The notes under the pieces are model-generated. The model saw nothing but the letters and a program-made list of their open reading frames with translations, ran no database searches and was not told the DNA's origin. From NCBI RefSeq assembly GCF_021502675.1, contig NZ_JAKFHA010000005.1, positions 269,346-333,345 of the forward strand: a DNA stretch of 64,000 bases, read 5' to 3'. The DNA is from Yinghuangia soli. GTDB lineage: Bacteria > Actinomycetota > Actinomycetes > Streptomycetales > Streptomycetaceae. Each line of letters opens with the position of its first letter. Position 1 is the first letter of the stretch. This document shows positions 49,903 to 57,918 of the stretch, one piece after another. A program made the translations under genes and the position numbers.

Positions 49903-50737
49903 AGGCACCGGTAGGAGCGGCGAGTTCGTCGGCAGTCTCGCGGCCGGGGTGGCGGCGGGTGGAGTAGGCGATGTAGGCGACGGCGGCGGTGAAGAGGAGT
50001 AGGGACGTCCAGTCGTTGAGGCGGATGCCGAACAGGCGATGCGCGTCGTCGATGCGGAGGGCTTCGATCCAGGCGCGGCCCAGGGTGTAGAGCGCGACGT
50101 ACAGGGCGAAGGCGCGGCCGTGGCCCAGGGTGAAGCGGCGGTCGGCCCAGATGACTGCGGCGGCGACGCCTGCGCACCAGAGGAACTCGTACAGGAACGT
50201 CGGGTGGTACGTGGCCACGCCCGGGATGGTGTCCGGGCGGTCGGGAGAGATCTCGACGGCCCAGGGCAGCGTCGAGGGCTTGCCGAAGAGTTCCTGGTTG
50301 AACCAGTTGCCCCAGCGGCCGATCGCCTGGGCGAGGGCGATGCCCGGGGCGACGGCGTCGGCGAAGGGCGGCAGGGCGATGCCGAGGCGGCGGGCGCCGA
50401 GCCAGGCGCCCAAGGCGCCGAGGGCGATGGCGCCCCAGACGCCGAGGCCGCCCTCCCAGATGTAGAGCGCCTTGACGGGGTCGCCGTCGGCGCCGAAGTA
50501 CGGGCCCGGCGTGGTCACCACGTGGTAGAGCCGGCCGCCGACCAGGCCGAACGGCACGGCCCAGACGGCGATGTCGGCCACGTCGCCGGCCCGGCCGCCG
50601 CGGGCGATCCACCGGCGGTTGCCCAGCCAGATGGCGACCGCCACGCCGAGGATGATGCAGAAGGCGTACGCCCGCAGCGGGAGCGGCCCGAGTTCGAGGA
50701 CACCGGTCGAGGGGCTGGGGAGGGAAGCGAGCGGCAC
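49826..50737 (-). CDS. lgt: prolipoprotein diacylglyceryl transferase
   Basis: Membrane enzyme that transfers diacylglyceryl to the lipobox Cys of prolipoproteins; 303 aa. It has seven hydrophobic segments, and the Lgt signature GRWGNWFNQELFG (near residue 143) with upstream VGGRLYHVVTTP and YIWEGGLGVWGA. The C-terminal tail is long, polar and Pro/Thr-rich. GTG 50737 follows AAAGG at seven nucleotides and gives a normal N terminus. Its last 77 nt overlap the convergent ATPase pseudogene. It diverges from the BlaI/M56 pair across a perfect inverted repeat, so that regulator may also control lgt. Confidence 0.95.
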   Translation of the reverse strand: MPLASLPSPSTGVLELGPLPLRAYAFCIILGVAVAIWLGNRRWIARGGRAGDVADIAVWAVPFGLVGGRLYHVVTTPGPYFGADGDPVKALYIWEGGLGVWGAIALGALGAWLGARRLGIALPPFADAVAPGIALAQAIGRWGNWFNQELFGKPSTLPWAVEISPDRPDTIPGVATYHPTFLYEFLWCAGVAAAVIWADRRFTLGHGRAFALYVALYTLGRAWIEALRIDDAHRLFGIRLNDWTSLLLFTAAVAYIAYSTRRHPGRETADELAAPTGAFTPKHPADAPGRTRTEAPATTPPNG

Positions 50738-50783
50738 GGGCGGGCCTTTCGGTGGCAGCCGATCGGATGCGGGTCCGAATGTG

Positions 50784-50800
50784 AATCTACTAAGTAGATT
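50784..50800. promoter_or_regulatory. BlaI-type operator (AATCTAC-TAA-GTAGATT)
   Basis: A perfect 7-bp inverted repeat with a 3-nt centre (50784-50790 and 50794-50800) lies between the divergent lgt (start 50737) and the BlaI-like gene (start 50876). It resembles TAC/GTA-type operators of the BlaI/MecI/CopY family and sits in the only AT-rich patch of the spacer. Confidence 0.7.
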
Positions 50801-50875
50801 AGTGTGAGGTGCCGCAGAGCCTACCCCTACGATGGAGCTTCGTAGCAAGGGTGCCGGGACCGGAAGGCGGACGAG

Positions 50876-51286
50876 GTGCGCAGTTTCGGGAACCTGGAAG
50901 CGGCGATCATGGACCGCCTGTGGACCTGGGACCGCCCCGCCACCGTCCGCGAAGTCGTCGACGACATCGCCCGCGAGCGCGACATCGCCTACACCACGGT
51001 GATGACCGTCATGGACATCCTCTTCCGCAAGGGCTGGCTCACCCGCGAGAAGGACGGCCGGGCCTGGCGTTACTGCCCGACCGCCGGTCGCGAGGAGTAC
51101 ACCGCCGGCCTCATGCGCGACGCCCTCGGCGAGAGCCGCGACCGGGCCGCCGCCCTGCAGCACTTCGTCGAGCGCATGAGCGACGAGGAGGCCGAGGCCC
51201 TGCGGACCGCGCTGCAGCGGATCGGCGGCGTGCCGGGGGCGGCCGCCGACGCGTCCGGTCCGGCCGACGCCGCCGCGCCGCGATGA
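50876..51286 (+). CDS. BlaI/MecI/CopY-family transcriptional repressor
   Basis: 136 aa winged-helix repressor. Family motifs: NLEAAIMDRLWTWDRPATVREVVDDIARERDIAYTTVMTVMDILFRKGWLTREKDGRAWRYCPT, then a C-terminal dimerisation helix where the partner protease would cut. GTG 50876 overlaps no other gene; its stop overlaps the next start (ATGA). With an M56 peptidase downstream this is the standard repressor/sensor-protease pair, in actinobacteria often linked to cell-envelope or respiratory stress, not to beta-lactams only. Confidence 0.93.
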   Translation: MRSFGNLEAAIMDRLWTWDRPATVREVVDDIARERDIAYTTVMTVMDILFRKGWLTREKDGRAWRYCPTAGREEYTAGLMRDALGESRDRAAALQHFVERMSDEEAEALRTALQRIGGVPGAAADASGPADAAAPR

Positions 51287-52173
51287 CCGCGGCCATCCTG
51301 CTCGTCGCGTACGCGACCGCGGTGGCCTGCTCCGGCCCCCGCCTGATGCGGTACGCCGACTGGACGCACCGCACCCCGCGCGTCGGCCTCGCCCTGTGGG
51401 GCGCGCTTGCGCTGTCGTTCGTGCTGGCCGTCGTGTCCGTGCTGGTCCATCTGGCCGCGCCCACCGGCTGGTTCGCGGACTGCGCGGGTGTGGTCGCGGC
51501 CGCGCTCGCCGAGCCGGGCGGAGCCGACCTGCGGGTCGCCGCGCCGGTCGCCGCGGCAGTAGGGCTGCTCGCCCATGTGGCCGCAGAGGTCGGCGCGGCC
51601 TTCGTCGGCGCCGCCCGCGAGCGCCGCCGCCACGCGGACACCCTCACGCTGGTCGGCGACACCCGGATCCGCCCCGGACTCACCGTCCTCACCCATGCGT
51701 CCCCGGCCGTCTACTGCCTCCCCGGCCGTACGCGCCGCATCGTCGTCACGAGCGGGGCTCTCGAACTGCTCGACGCGCAGGCCCTCGCCGCCGTCGTCGC
51801 GCACGAGCACGCGCACCTGTGCGGCCGGCACCACGTGCTCCTCGGCCTGGCGGAGGCGTTCGGCCGGGCGTTCCCGCGCGTGCCGCTGGCCGCCGGGTTC
51901 GCCGCCGACGCCCCACTGCTGGTCGAGATGACCGCCGACGACAAGGCCGCCCGCGCGCACGGCCGCCACATCCTGGCCGCCGCGCTGTACACCGTCGCCG
52001 CAGGCAACGCCCCGCGCGCCGCGCTTGCCGCGGGCCGCGACGACGTTCTGCTGCGCATCACCCGGCTGCTGCGTCCCGCCGAACCGGTCGGACGCGGCCG
52101 CCGCACTGCCGTGCTCACCCTCGCCGGGATGCTGGTCCTGCTGCCCGTGGTGTCCGCCTGCGGCGTGCGCTGA
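51283..52173 (+). CDS. M56-family membrane metallopeptidase (BlaR1/MecR1-like)
   Basis: 296 aa. Three or four hydrophobic segments (about 3-22, 40-60, 78-110 and the C-terminal VLTLAGMLVLLPVVSAC) surround a zinc-peptidase domain with HEHAH (near 180) in AALAAVVAHEHAHLCGRHH. Unlike BlaR1 it has no penicillin-binding sensor domain, so the signal must be something else. ATG 51283 overlaps the repressor stop (ATGA). It likely cleaves the repressor on activation. A GC repeat block and a terminator follow. Confidence 0.9.
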   Translation: MTAAILLVAYATAVACSGPRLMRYADWTHRTPRVGLALWGALALSFVLAVVSVLVHLAAPTGWFADCAGVVAAALAEPGGADLRVAAPVAAAVGLLAHVAAEVGAAFVGAARERRRHADTLTLVGDTRIRPGLTVLTHASPAVYCLPGRTRRIVVTSGALELLDAQALAAVVAHEHAHLCGRHHVLLGLAEAFGRAFPRVPLAAGFAADAPLLVEMTADDKAARAHGRHILAAALYTVAAGNAPRAALAAGRDDVLLRITRLLRPAEPVGRGRRTAVLTLAGMLVLLPVVSACGVR

Positions 52174-52175
52174 AG

Positions 52176-52227
52176 CGACGCGACACGACGCGACACGACG
52201 CGACACGGCGCGGCGCGGCGCGGCGCC
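52176..52227. repeat. short tandem repeat CGACACGACG and CGGCG
   Basis: The 3' flank of the M56 gene holds three consecutive 10-nt CGACACGACG-like units (52181-52210) followed by CGGCG repeats. It is non-coding on either strand and directly precedes the terminator. Confidence 0.7.
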
Positions 52228-52266
52228 AAGCGACGCAGGGACCGTACGGAAACCCCCTGCTCAGAC

Positions 52267-52302
52267 GTGTGGCCCGCGGGACGGTCGGTCCGCGGGCCAC
52301 AC
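52267..52302. terminator. convergent hairpin terminator
   Basis: GTGTGGCCCGCGG (52267-52279) pairs with CCGCGGGCCACAC (52290-52302), a perfect 13-bp stem between the convergent M56 peptidase and VOC genes. Confidence 0.8.
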
Positions 52303-52342
52303 ATCTGCGCAGGCCCGTACAGGGCGGACCCGCATTGCGCCG

Positions 52343-52987
52343 TCAGTCGATGCGGACGGTTCCCTCGTCGGTCTCGAAGTACACCGCGGTCAGACCCGCG
52401 TCGTCCTCGTCGCCCGGCGGGCTCCAGTCCACGTCCACATCGTCCAGCGGGTGGTTCTCCGGCTCGCCCAGCCATTCCGACACGGCCGCCGGGGTGCCCG
52501 CGATCGCCAGCTTGCGGATCCGCACCGCGGTGCGGACGTCCGCGGACGGGTGCTGCGCCATGTCCAGCCACTGGATGATGTACGGCAGCTGCGGGTCGTC
52601 CATGAGGTCCAGGACCCCGATCTGACGCCACTTAAGGTCGTAGCGGTCCGGCCGCACCCGGTGGCCGTCGACCGCGGCCCGCCCCAGCCGCTCCTCGACC
52701 GGCGCGATGTCGTCGACCCGCGCCACCCAGCCCAGCCAGCCGCCGCCGAGCTCGGCGCGCCGCTTCACCGCCCGCCCGAACGGCGCCCGGTCGGTCGCCG
52801 GGTGGTCCAGCGGCGTGACCACCTCCAGATACGTGCCGCCCGCCAGCGGCAGGATGAAGTTGCGGGTGCCGAAGCGGGGGTGCACACCGCCGTCCTGGAA
52901 GGGCGCGCCGAGCATCGAGCCGAGCCGCCCGACGGTCGAGACGAACTCCCCGGGGGAGACGGCGTAGGAGACGTGGTCGAGTCGCAT
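52343..52987 (-). CDS. VOC/glyoxalase-like domain protein
   Basis: 214 aa protein with the glyoxalase-like (PF13468-type) fold: MRLDHVSYAVSPGEF at the start, then FGTRNFILPLAGGTYLEVVTPLDHPA and a second half ending in a VYFETDEGT segment. No metal-binding set is obvious, so the reaction is unknown. ATG 52987 has AAGGAG seven nucleotides upstream. It is a single gene convergent with the M56 peptidase and diverges from the DUF485/symporter operon. Confidence 0.85.
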   Translation of the reverse strand: MRLDHVSYAVSPGEFVSTVGRLGSMLGAPFQDGGVHPRFGTRNFILPLAGGTYLEVVTPLDHPATDRAPFGRAVKRRAELGGGWLGWVARVDDIAPVEERLGRAAVDGHRVRPDRYDLKWRQIGVLDLMDDPQLPYIIQWLDMAQHPSADVRTAVRIRKLAIAGTPAAVSEWLGEPENHPLDDVDVDWSPPGDEDDAGLTAVYFETDEGTVRID

Positions 52988-53363
52988 GCCGCGGCTCCTT
53001 CCCTGGTCCGGAACCCCCAACCGCCCGGCCGGACGGTTCCCACGAAGGGGTGACACGGCCCCCGCGGGCGCGGCTCGGCGGTCCGGGCCGAGGACGCCCG
53101 AGGACGGCCGAGGACGGCCGGGGGAGCACCGGGCACCGGGCCGCCCGGCCGCACGCCCCCGCTTCCTGAGCGAGCGCCCCGCCCCGCTTCCCGGGCGAGC
53201 GCCACGCCCCGCAATGCCCCCGAGTCAGCCGTCCGGCGGTTCCCGGCGCATGCCCTGCAGCCGTTCAATGCGTGTTTATCACCGGCCGCGATCGTTGGGC
53301 TGTCCGGCTGAAAAAAGCCGAAATCCTCCGCTTGTCACGCCTGCAACAGGAGTACGACTCACC
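52988..53363. promoter_or_regulatory. divergent spacer with a 25-bp duplication (53160-53209)
   Basis: A 376-nt spacer upstream of the DUF485/symporter operon. It holds three GAGGACG-type units near 53091-53118 and an imperfect tandem 25-bp duplication, CGCTTCCTGAGCGAGCGCC-type at 53160-53184 and again at 53185-53209 with four changes. The AT-richer stretch at 53268-53330 presumably holds the promoter. No gene is seen. Confidence 0.5.
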
Positions 53364-53405
53364 ATGAACACCCCCGTCCGCACCGCCTCGGAGAGGCGCG
53401 GATGA
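53364..53405 (+). CDS. 13-aa leader peptide coupled to DUF485 gene
   Basis: A short reading frame, MNTPVRTASERRG, preceded by CAGGAG at good spacing. Its stop TGA overlaps the ATG of the DUF485 gene (ATGA), so it would deliver ribosomes to that start; the GGAGAGG inside it is also the downstream ribosome site. Too short for normal gene calls. Whether it is only a coupling device or an attenuator is unknown. Confidence 0.55.
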   Translation: MNTPVRTASERRG

Positions 53406-53788
53406 CCGCCCAGACCGACGCCGCCGCGCCGCCCGCCGGCCCGGTGCCGTCCGCGGCCGCCCTGCACAACGACCCCCGGTTCCGCGAACTCCGCCGCCGG
53501 TTCCGCTGGTTCGTCTTCCCGGTCACTGCCATCTTCCTGGCCTGGTACCTGCTGTACGTGCTGCTGTGCGCGTACGCCCGCGACTTCATGGCCCACAAGG
53601 TGGCGGGCAACGTCAACGTCGCCCTGGTGTTCGGTCTCGGCCAGTTCGCCGCCACGTTCCTGACCGCGTGGATCTACTCGCGCTTCGCCGCCCGCCGCCT
53701 CGACCCGCTGTCCGCGCAGCTGCGCGCGCAGGCTGCGGGCGCCCCGGCCGCCCGGTCCACCGACCCGATGGCGGGGGCAGCCGCGTGA
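53402..53788 (+). CDS. DUF485 small membrane protein (YjcH-like)
   Basis: 128 aa with two transmembrane helices (FVFPVTAIFLAWYLLYVLLCAYA and VNVALVFGLGQFAATFLTAWIYS) and the motif FRELRRRFRWFVFPV typical of DUF485. In many bacteria the gene precedes a sodium:solute symporter for acetate or other monocarboxylates, as here, and its product is thought to help the transporter. ATG 53402 overlaps the leader stop, and its own stop overlaps the symporter start (GTGA). A short Ala-rich tail ends the protein. Confidence 0.92.
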   Translation: MTAQTDAAAPPAGPVPSAAALHNDPRFRELRRRFRWFVFPVTAIFLAWYLLYVLLCAYARDFMAHKVAGNVNVALVFGLGQFAATFLTAWIYSRFAARRLDPLSAQLRAQAAGAPAARSTDPMAGAAA

Positions 53789-55473
53789 CCGACCACAAGA
53801 CGCTCACCGTCGCGCTGTTCACGGTCTTCATCGTCGCGACCCTCGCCATCACCGTGGTGGCCGGCCGCCGCACCCGCAGCGCCGCCGACTTCTACGCGGG
53901 CGGCCGGTCGTTCTCCCCGCTGCAGAACGGCGTGGCCATCGGCGGCGACTACATGTCCGCCGCGTCCTTCCTGGGCATCGCCGGCATCCTCGCGCTCTCC
54001 GGGTACGACGGCTTCCTGTACTCCATCGGCTTCCTGGTGGCCTGGATCGTCGCGCTGCTCCTGGTCGCCGAACCGCTGCGCAACAGCGGCCGGTTCACCA
54101 TGGCCGACGCCATCTCGGAGCGGCTGCGCTCGCCGCAGGTCCGGGTCGCCGCGGGCATCTCGACGATCGTCGTCTCGATCTTCTACCTGCTGGCCCAGAT
54201 GGTCGGCGCAGCCTCGGTCATTTCGCTGCTGCTCGGGGTGTCCTCGGACGCGTCCCGGATCTGGACGATCGTCGCGGTCGGCGCGCTCATGATCTTCTAC
54301 GTCACGGTCGGCGGCATGAAGGGCACCACCTGGGTGCAGATCGTCAAGGCCGTCCTGCTGATGATCGGCGCCTGCGTCATGACCGTGTGGGTGCTGGCGA
54401 AGTTCGACTTCGACATCTCCCACCTGCTCGGCGCCGCCGCCGACCAGTCCGGCAAGGGCGACGGCTTCCTGCAGCCCGGCCTCAAGTACGGCGCCACCGA
54501 CGGCTGGTCCCGGCTCGACCTGATCAGCCTCGGCATCGCGCTCGTCCTCGGCACCGCCGCACTGCCGCACATCCTGGTCCGCTTCTACACCGTGCCGGAC
54601 GCCAAGGCCGCCCGGAAGTCGGTCAACTGGGCGATCGGCATCATCGGCAGCTTCTACCTGATGACGCTGGTCATCGGCTTCGGCGCGGCGGCGCTGGTGG
54701 GCAGCAAGGCCATCAAGACCGCCGACCCGTCCGGCAACACCGCGGCCACCCGCCTCGCCGAGCACCTCGGCGGCGGACCGGGCAGCAACGGCGGCGCCGT
54801 CATGCTCGCCTTCATCGCCGCGGTCGCCTTCGCCACCATCCTCGCGGTGGTCGCCGGGCTCACCCTGGCCTCGTCGTCCTCCTTCGCCCACGACCTGTAC
54901 GCCGGGGTCTTCCGGCGCGGCCGGACCACGGACGCCGGCGAGGTCAGGGTCGCCAAGATCGCCGCGATCGTCATCGGCGCGGTCGCCATCGCCCTGTCGG
55001 TGTTCGCCCGCGAGCTCAACGTCGCGTTCCTGGTCGCGCTGGCCTTCGCGATCGCCGCCTCGGCCAACCTCCCGGCGATCGTCTTCTCGCTCTTCTGGCG
55101 GCGCTTCACCAAGACCGGCGCGATCGCGGGCGTCTTCGGCGGCCTGATCTCGGCGATCGTCGTGGTCGCTCTGTCGCCGATCGTGTGGGGCGGCGCGAGC
55201 AGCACCAAGCCCGCGGTCACCCTCACCGCGGCCCAGGCCGACAAGTGCGGAGTGCCGGCCGCGTCCACGTCCGTCGGCAACGCCACCGCGCTCGTCTCGT
55301 GCACCAAGGTCGCCCCGATCCCGCTGGAGAACCCCGGCCTGATCTCCATCCCGGTCGGATTCGTGTGCGCGGCGGCCGGCACCTGGCTCAGCAGCCGGCG
55401 CCGCACCGACGAGGACGACGTGGCCTTCGAGGAACTGGAGGTACGGTCGCTCACCGGCGTGGGCGCCCACTGA
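53785..55473 (+). CDS. actP: sodium/solute symporter, acetate-type (ActP/MctC-like)
   Basis: 562 aa SSS-family transporter with 13 or so hydrophobic helices. Motifs: GGRSFSPLQNGVAIGGDYMSAASFLGIAGILALSGYDG at the N terminus, LVRFYTVPDAKAARKSVNWA near the middle and IAASANLPAIVFSLFWRRFTKTGAIAGVFGGL near the C terminus. These match cation/acetate or monocarboxylate symporters. A loop near residue 480 carries two Cys and is unlike the core. Start GTG 53785 overlaps the DUF485 stop by four nucleotides. Substrate by family is acetate, pyruvate or propionate; not proved here. Confidence 0.9.
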   Translation: MTDHKTLTVALFTVFIVATLAITVVAGRRTRSAADFYAGGRSFSPLQNGVAIGGDYMSAASFLGIAGILALSGYDGFLYSIGFLVAWIVALLLVAEPLRNSGRFTMADAISERLRSPQVRVAAGISTIVVSIFYLLAQMVGAASVISLLLGVSSDASRIWTIVAVGALMIFYVTVGGMKGTTWVQIVKAVLLMIGACVMTVWVLAKFDFDISHLLGAAADQSGKGDGFLQPGLKYGATDGWSRLDLISLGIALVLGTAALPHILVRFYTVPDAKAARKSVNWAIGIIGSFYLMTLVIGFGAAALVGSKAIKTADPSGNTAATRLAEHLGGGPGSNGGAVMLAFIAAVAFATILAVVAGLTLASSSSFAHDLYAGVFRRGRTTDAGEVRVAKIAAIVIGAVAIALSVFARELNVAFLVALAFAIAASANLPAIVFSLFWRRFTKTGAIAGVFGGLISAIVVVALSPIVWGGASSTKPAVTLTAAQADKCGVPAASTSVGNATALVSCTKVAPIPLENPGLISIPVGFVCAAAGTWLSSRRRTDEDDVAFEELEVRSLTGVGAH

Positions 55474-55505
55474 CCCGGCCGTACGCCGGCTCATATCCGT
55501 ACGAG

Positions 55506-55544
55506 AGCTCTGCGGCCGGTCGCCCGTCGACCGGCCGCGGAGCT
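55506..55544. terminator. hairpin terminator of symporter operon
   Basis: AGCTCT plus GCGGCCGGTCG pairs with CGACCGGCCGC plus GGAGCT (loop CCCGT), one T-G wobble in the stem. Four CGGCTC units follow at 55545-55571. It lies just downstream of the symporter stop. Confidence 0.75.
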
Positions 55545-55665
55545 GCGGCTCCGGCTCCGGCTCCGGCTCCGTTGTCCACCCGGACCGGCCTATATCACCG
55601 GAACGGGCGACACCACCACCCCCTGAAGCGACCCGGTGCAGGGCCTCCGGGCGCCGTAGGTCACA

Positions 55666-56940
55666 GTGGATGCCATGGCTCCATCTCCTCGCACTCCAGG
55701 ACGCGCCCCGGGCCCGGGCGCTTTCCGGGTCGTCGCGCTGGTCGCGCTGGGCATCGCGCTCTTCCTCGGCGCGATCATGACCGGCGACAGCATGTCGGAC
55801 CTGCACGGCTCCGGCTCGGCCCACGACGGGCACGGCACGATGAGCGGCATGGCCGGGATGGCCGCCGCACTCGGCGAGCCGACTCTGGACCGGATGTTCG
55901 GCTGGTACCCCGAGCCGCTGTTCGTCGCGGGCAGCATCGCCGCCGTCCTGATCTACGGTGCGGGGATCGCGCGGCTCCGCAGACGCGGGGACAAATGGCC
56001 CATCGGCCGTACGCTCGCCTGGCTCGCCGGCGTGGCCTCGGTGCTTCTCTCCACCTCCAGCGGACTCGCCGCCTACGGCACCGCGCTGTTCAGCGTGCAC
56101 ATGATCCAGCACATGATCCTGAGCATGCTCTCGCCGATCCTGCTGCTGCTCGGCGCGCCGATCACCCTGGCCCTGCGGTCCCTCAAGCCGGCCGGCCGGG
56201 ACCAGGACGGCAACGCCAAGCGCGGCCCGCGCGAGATCCTGCTTGCCGTGCTGCACAGCCGCTTCGCGGCGGTCATGTCGTCGCCTGCGGTCACCCTCCC
56301 GCTGTTCATCGCCAGCCTCTACGTGCTCTACTTCACGCCGCTGTTCGACCTGGCGATGGGCAACATGTGGGGCCACCGCTGGATGATGATCCACTTCCTC
56401 GCGGTCGGCCTGCTGTTCTTCTGGCCGATCATGGGCATCGACCCGGCGCCGCGGAAGCACGGCTATGTGATGAAGATGCTCGAACTGTTCGCGGGGATGC
56501 CGTTCCACGCGTTCTTCGGCGTCGCGGTCATGATGTCGTCGTCGCTGATCGTCGACTCGTTCGCCAAGCCGCCCGCCGCGTGGGGCACGGACGTCCTGGC
56601 CGACCAGCAGATGGGCGGCGGCATCGCGTGGGCGTTCGGCGAGGTGCCGACGGTCATCGTGCTGCTGGTGATCTTCTCGCAGTGGATGCGCTCCGAGGAG
56701 CGCCTGGCCCGCCGCAAGGACCGCGCCGCGGACCGCGACGGCGACGCCGAACTCGACGCGTACAACGCCTACCTGGCCCGGCTGGGCGGCAGCGCTTCGG
56801 CAGCCGGCAAGGCAGCTGACGAGGCGGCCGACAGCGCCACCGACAGCGCGGCGGACAACGCGATCGACGAGGACGCGGCGAAGGCCGATGCGGCCGCGCC
56901 GACCGCTGATGCAGCAGCGGCGGCGGAGCCTGCCAAGTAG
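55666..56940 (+). CDS. CtaG-like cytochrome c oxidase assembly membrane protein
   Basis: 424 aa from GTG 55666 (ATG 55675 is an alternative; both have weak ribosome sites). Nine or so hydrophobic segments match the Caa3_CtaG family: HMIQHMILSMLSPILLLLGAP near 145, LFDLAMGNMWGHRWMMIHFLAVGLLFFWPIMGIDP, and GMPFHAFFGVAVMMSSS. A His/Met-rich loop (HGSGSAHDGHGTMSGMAGM) near residue 50 may bind copper. The C-terminal 70 residues are an acidic Ala/Asp tail. It may supply copper to the oxidase. A strong terminator follows. Confidence 0.88.
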   Translation: MDAMAPSPRTPGRAPGPGAFRVVALVALGIALFLGAIMTGDSMSDLHGSGSAHDGHGTMSGMAGMAAALGEPTLDRMFGWYPEPLFVAGSIAAVLIYGAGIARLRRRGDKWPIGRTLAWLAGVASVLLSTSSGLAAYGTALFSVHMIQHMILSMLSPILLLLGAPITLALRSLKPAGRDQDGNAKRGPREILLAVLHSRFAAVMSSPAVTLPLFIASLYVLYFTPLFDLAMGNMWGHRWMMIHFLAVGLLFFWPIMGIDPAPRKHGYVMKMLELFAGMPFHAFFGVAVMMSSSLIVDSFAKPPAAWGTDVLADQQMGGGIAWAFGEVPTVIVLLVIFSQWMRSEERLARRKDRAADRDGDAELDAYNAYLARLGGSASAAGKAADEAADSATDSAADNAIDEDAAKADAAAPTADAAAAAEPAK

Positions 56941-56974
56941 CGCACGTACGACACACAGCACCCCGCAGGACCAC

Positions 56975-57008
56975 TACGGCCCCACCCCCGACCGGGGGTG
57001 GGGCCGTA
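56975..57008. terminator. hairpin terminator
   Basis: TACGGCCCCACCCCCG (56975-56990) pairs with its exact complement at 56993-57008 across a 2-nt centre, just downstream of the CtaG-like gene. Confidence 0.85.
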
Positions 57009-57259
57009 CGTCTATCCGGTCCCCGGCATCCGGGGAACCATCCCGGGCGCGGTTGCCGCTCCTTGTACTCGGGTCTGCCGCCCCAACGCCTGAGCGGCAG
57101 CTTTCGTTACACGAATGACCTGTCCGGGCAAGGGAATTCGCCGTACGGACAGTCCGCCGCGTGCAACTGCAAGCGGCTGCGCTGGTCGGTGCGTCCCGGC
57201 TTAGCATCCGAACGCGAGACAGGAACCATCCGAGGATCTCCCGACGGAAGGAACCCATC

Positions 57260-57862
57260 GTGGCGTACCTTGCCTCAGGCGGTCAGGAGGCGACCCCTTG
57301 CCTCCCGACGCAGGACCCGACGATCCCGTGCCCTCCGAAGCAAGAGCCCATGGACCCGCTGCTCCCGCCGCTGGACGAAATCGTCATCGGCGGCGTGGCG
57401 TTCCTGATCGTCTTCTACTTCCTGGCCAAGGTCCTCCTCCCCAGGATCCGGCAGACGCTGGAGGACCGCACCGACGCCGTCGTAGGCGGCCTCGCCCGCG
57501 CGTCCGAGGCGCAGGCCGAAGCCCAGTCCGAACGAGCCCGCTGTCGCGACCTGTTGGCGGACGCCCGCCGCGAAGCCGCGCGCCTCACCGAAGACGGCCG
57601 CGCACAGGGCGCCGCGGTGTACGCCGAGATGCGCGCCGAGGCTGCCCGCACCAAGGACGAGATCATTGCGTCCGGCCATGCCCAGATCGAGGCCGACCGC
57701 AAGCAGGCTTCGGCTGCTCTGCGTCAGGACATCGGCGGGCTGGCCGCCGACCTGGCCGGTCGCATCGTCGGTGAATCACTGCGGGACGCCGCACTTCAAC
57801 GCCGCATCGTCGACCGGTTCCTCGACGAACTGGAGGCGTACGACCCGGTCGGCAGCGCCTGA
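57260..57862 (+). CDS. orphan ATP synthase subunit b-like protein
   Basis: 200 aa from GTG 57260, which has GGAAGGAA six nucleotides upstream. After an unusual Pro/Thr/Cys-containing N-terminal 30 residues comes PLLPPLDEIVIGGVAFLIVFYFLAKVLLPRI, the membrane anchor and dimerisation start of F0F1 subunit b, then RQTLEDRTDAVVGGLARASEAQAEAQ and a long coiled coil (about 75-165) ending SLRDAALQRRIVDRFLDELEAYD. This is the full subunit-b plan, but no other atp gene lies nearby. ATG 57351 could be the start of a shorter form. A second copy outside the atp operon is unusual and may assemble differently. Confidence 0.82.
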   Translation: MAYLASGGQEATPCLPTQDPTIPCPPKQEPMDPLLPPLDEIVIGGVAFLIVFYFLAKVLLPRIRQTLEDRTDAVVGGLARASEAQAEAQSERARCRDLLADARREAARLTEDGRAQGAAVYAEMRAEAARTKDEIIASGHAQIEADRKQASAALRQDIGGLAADLAGRIVGESLRDAALQRRIVDRFLDELEAYDPVGSA

Positions 57863-57918
57863 CCGGCCACCGGCGGCGGGCAGGTCCGTCGACGCCCTCC
57901 TGACCTTAGGTGGACGGG

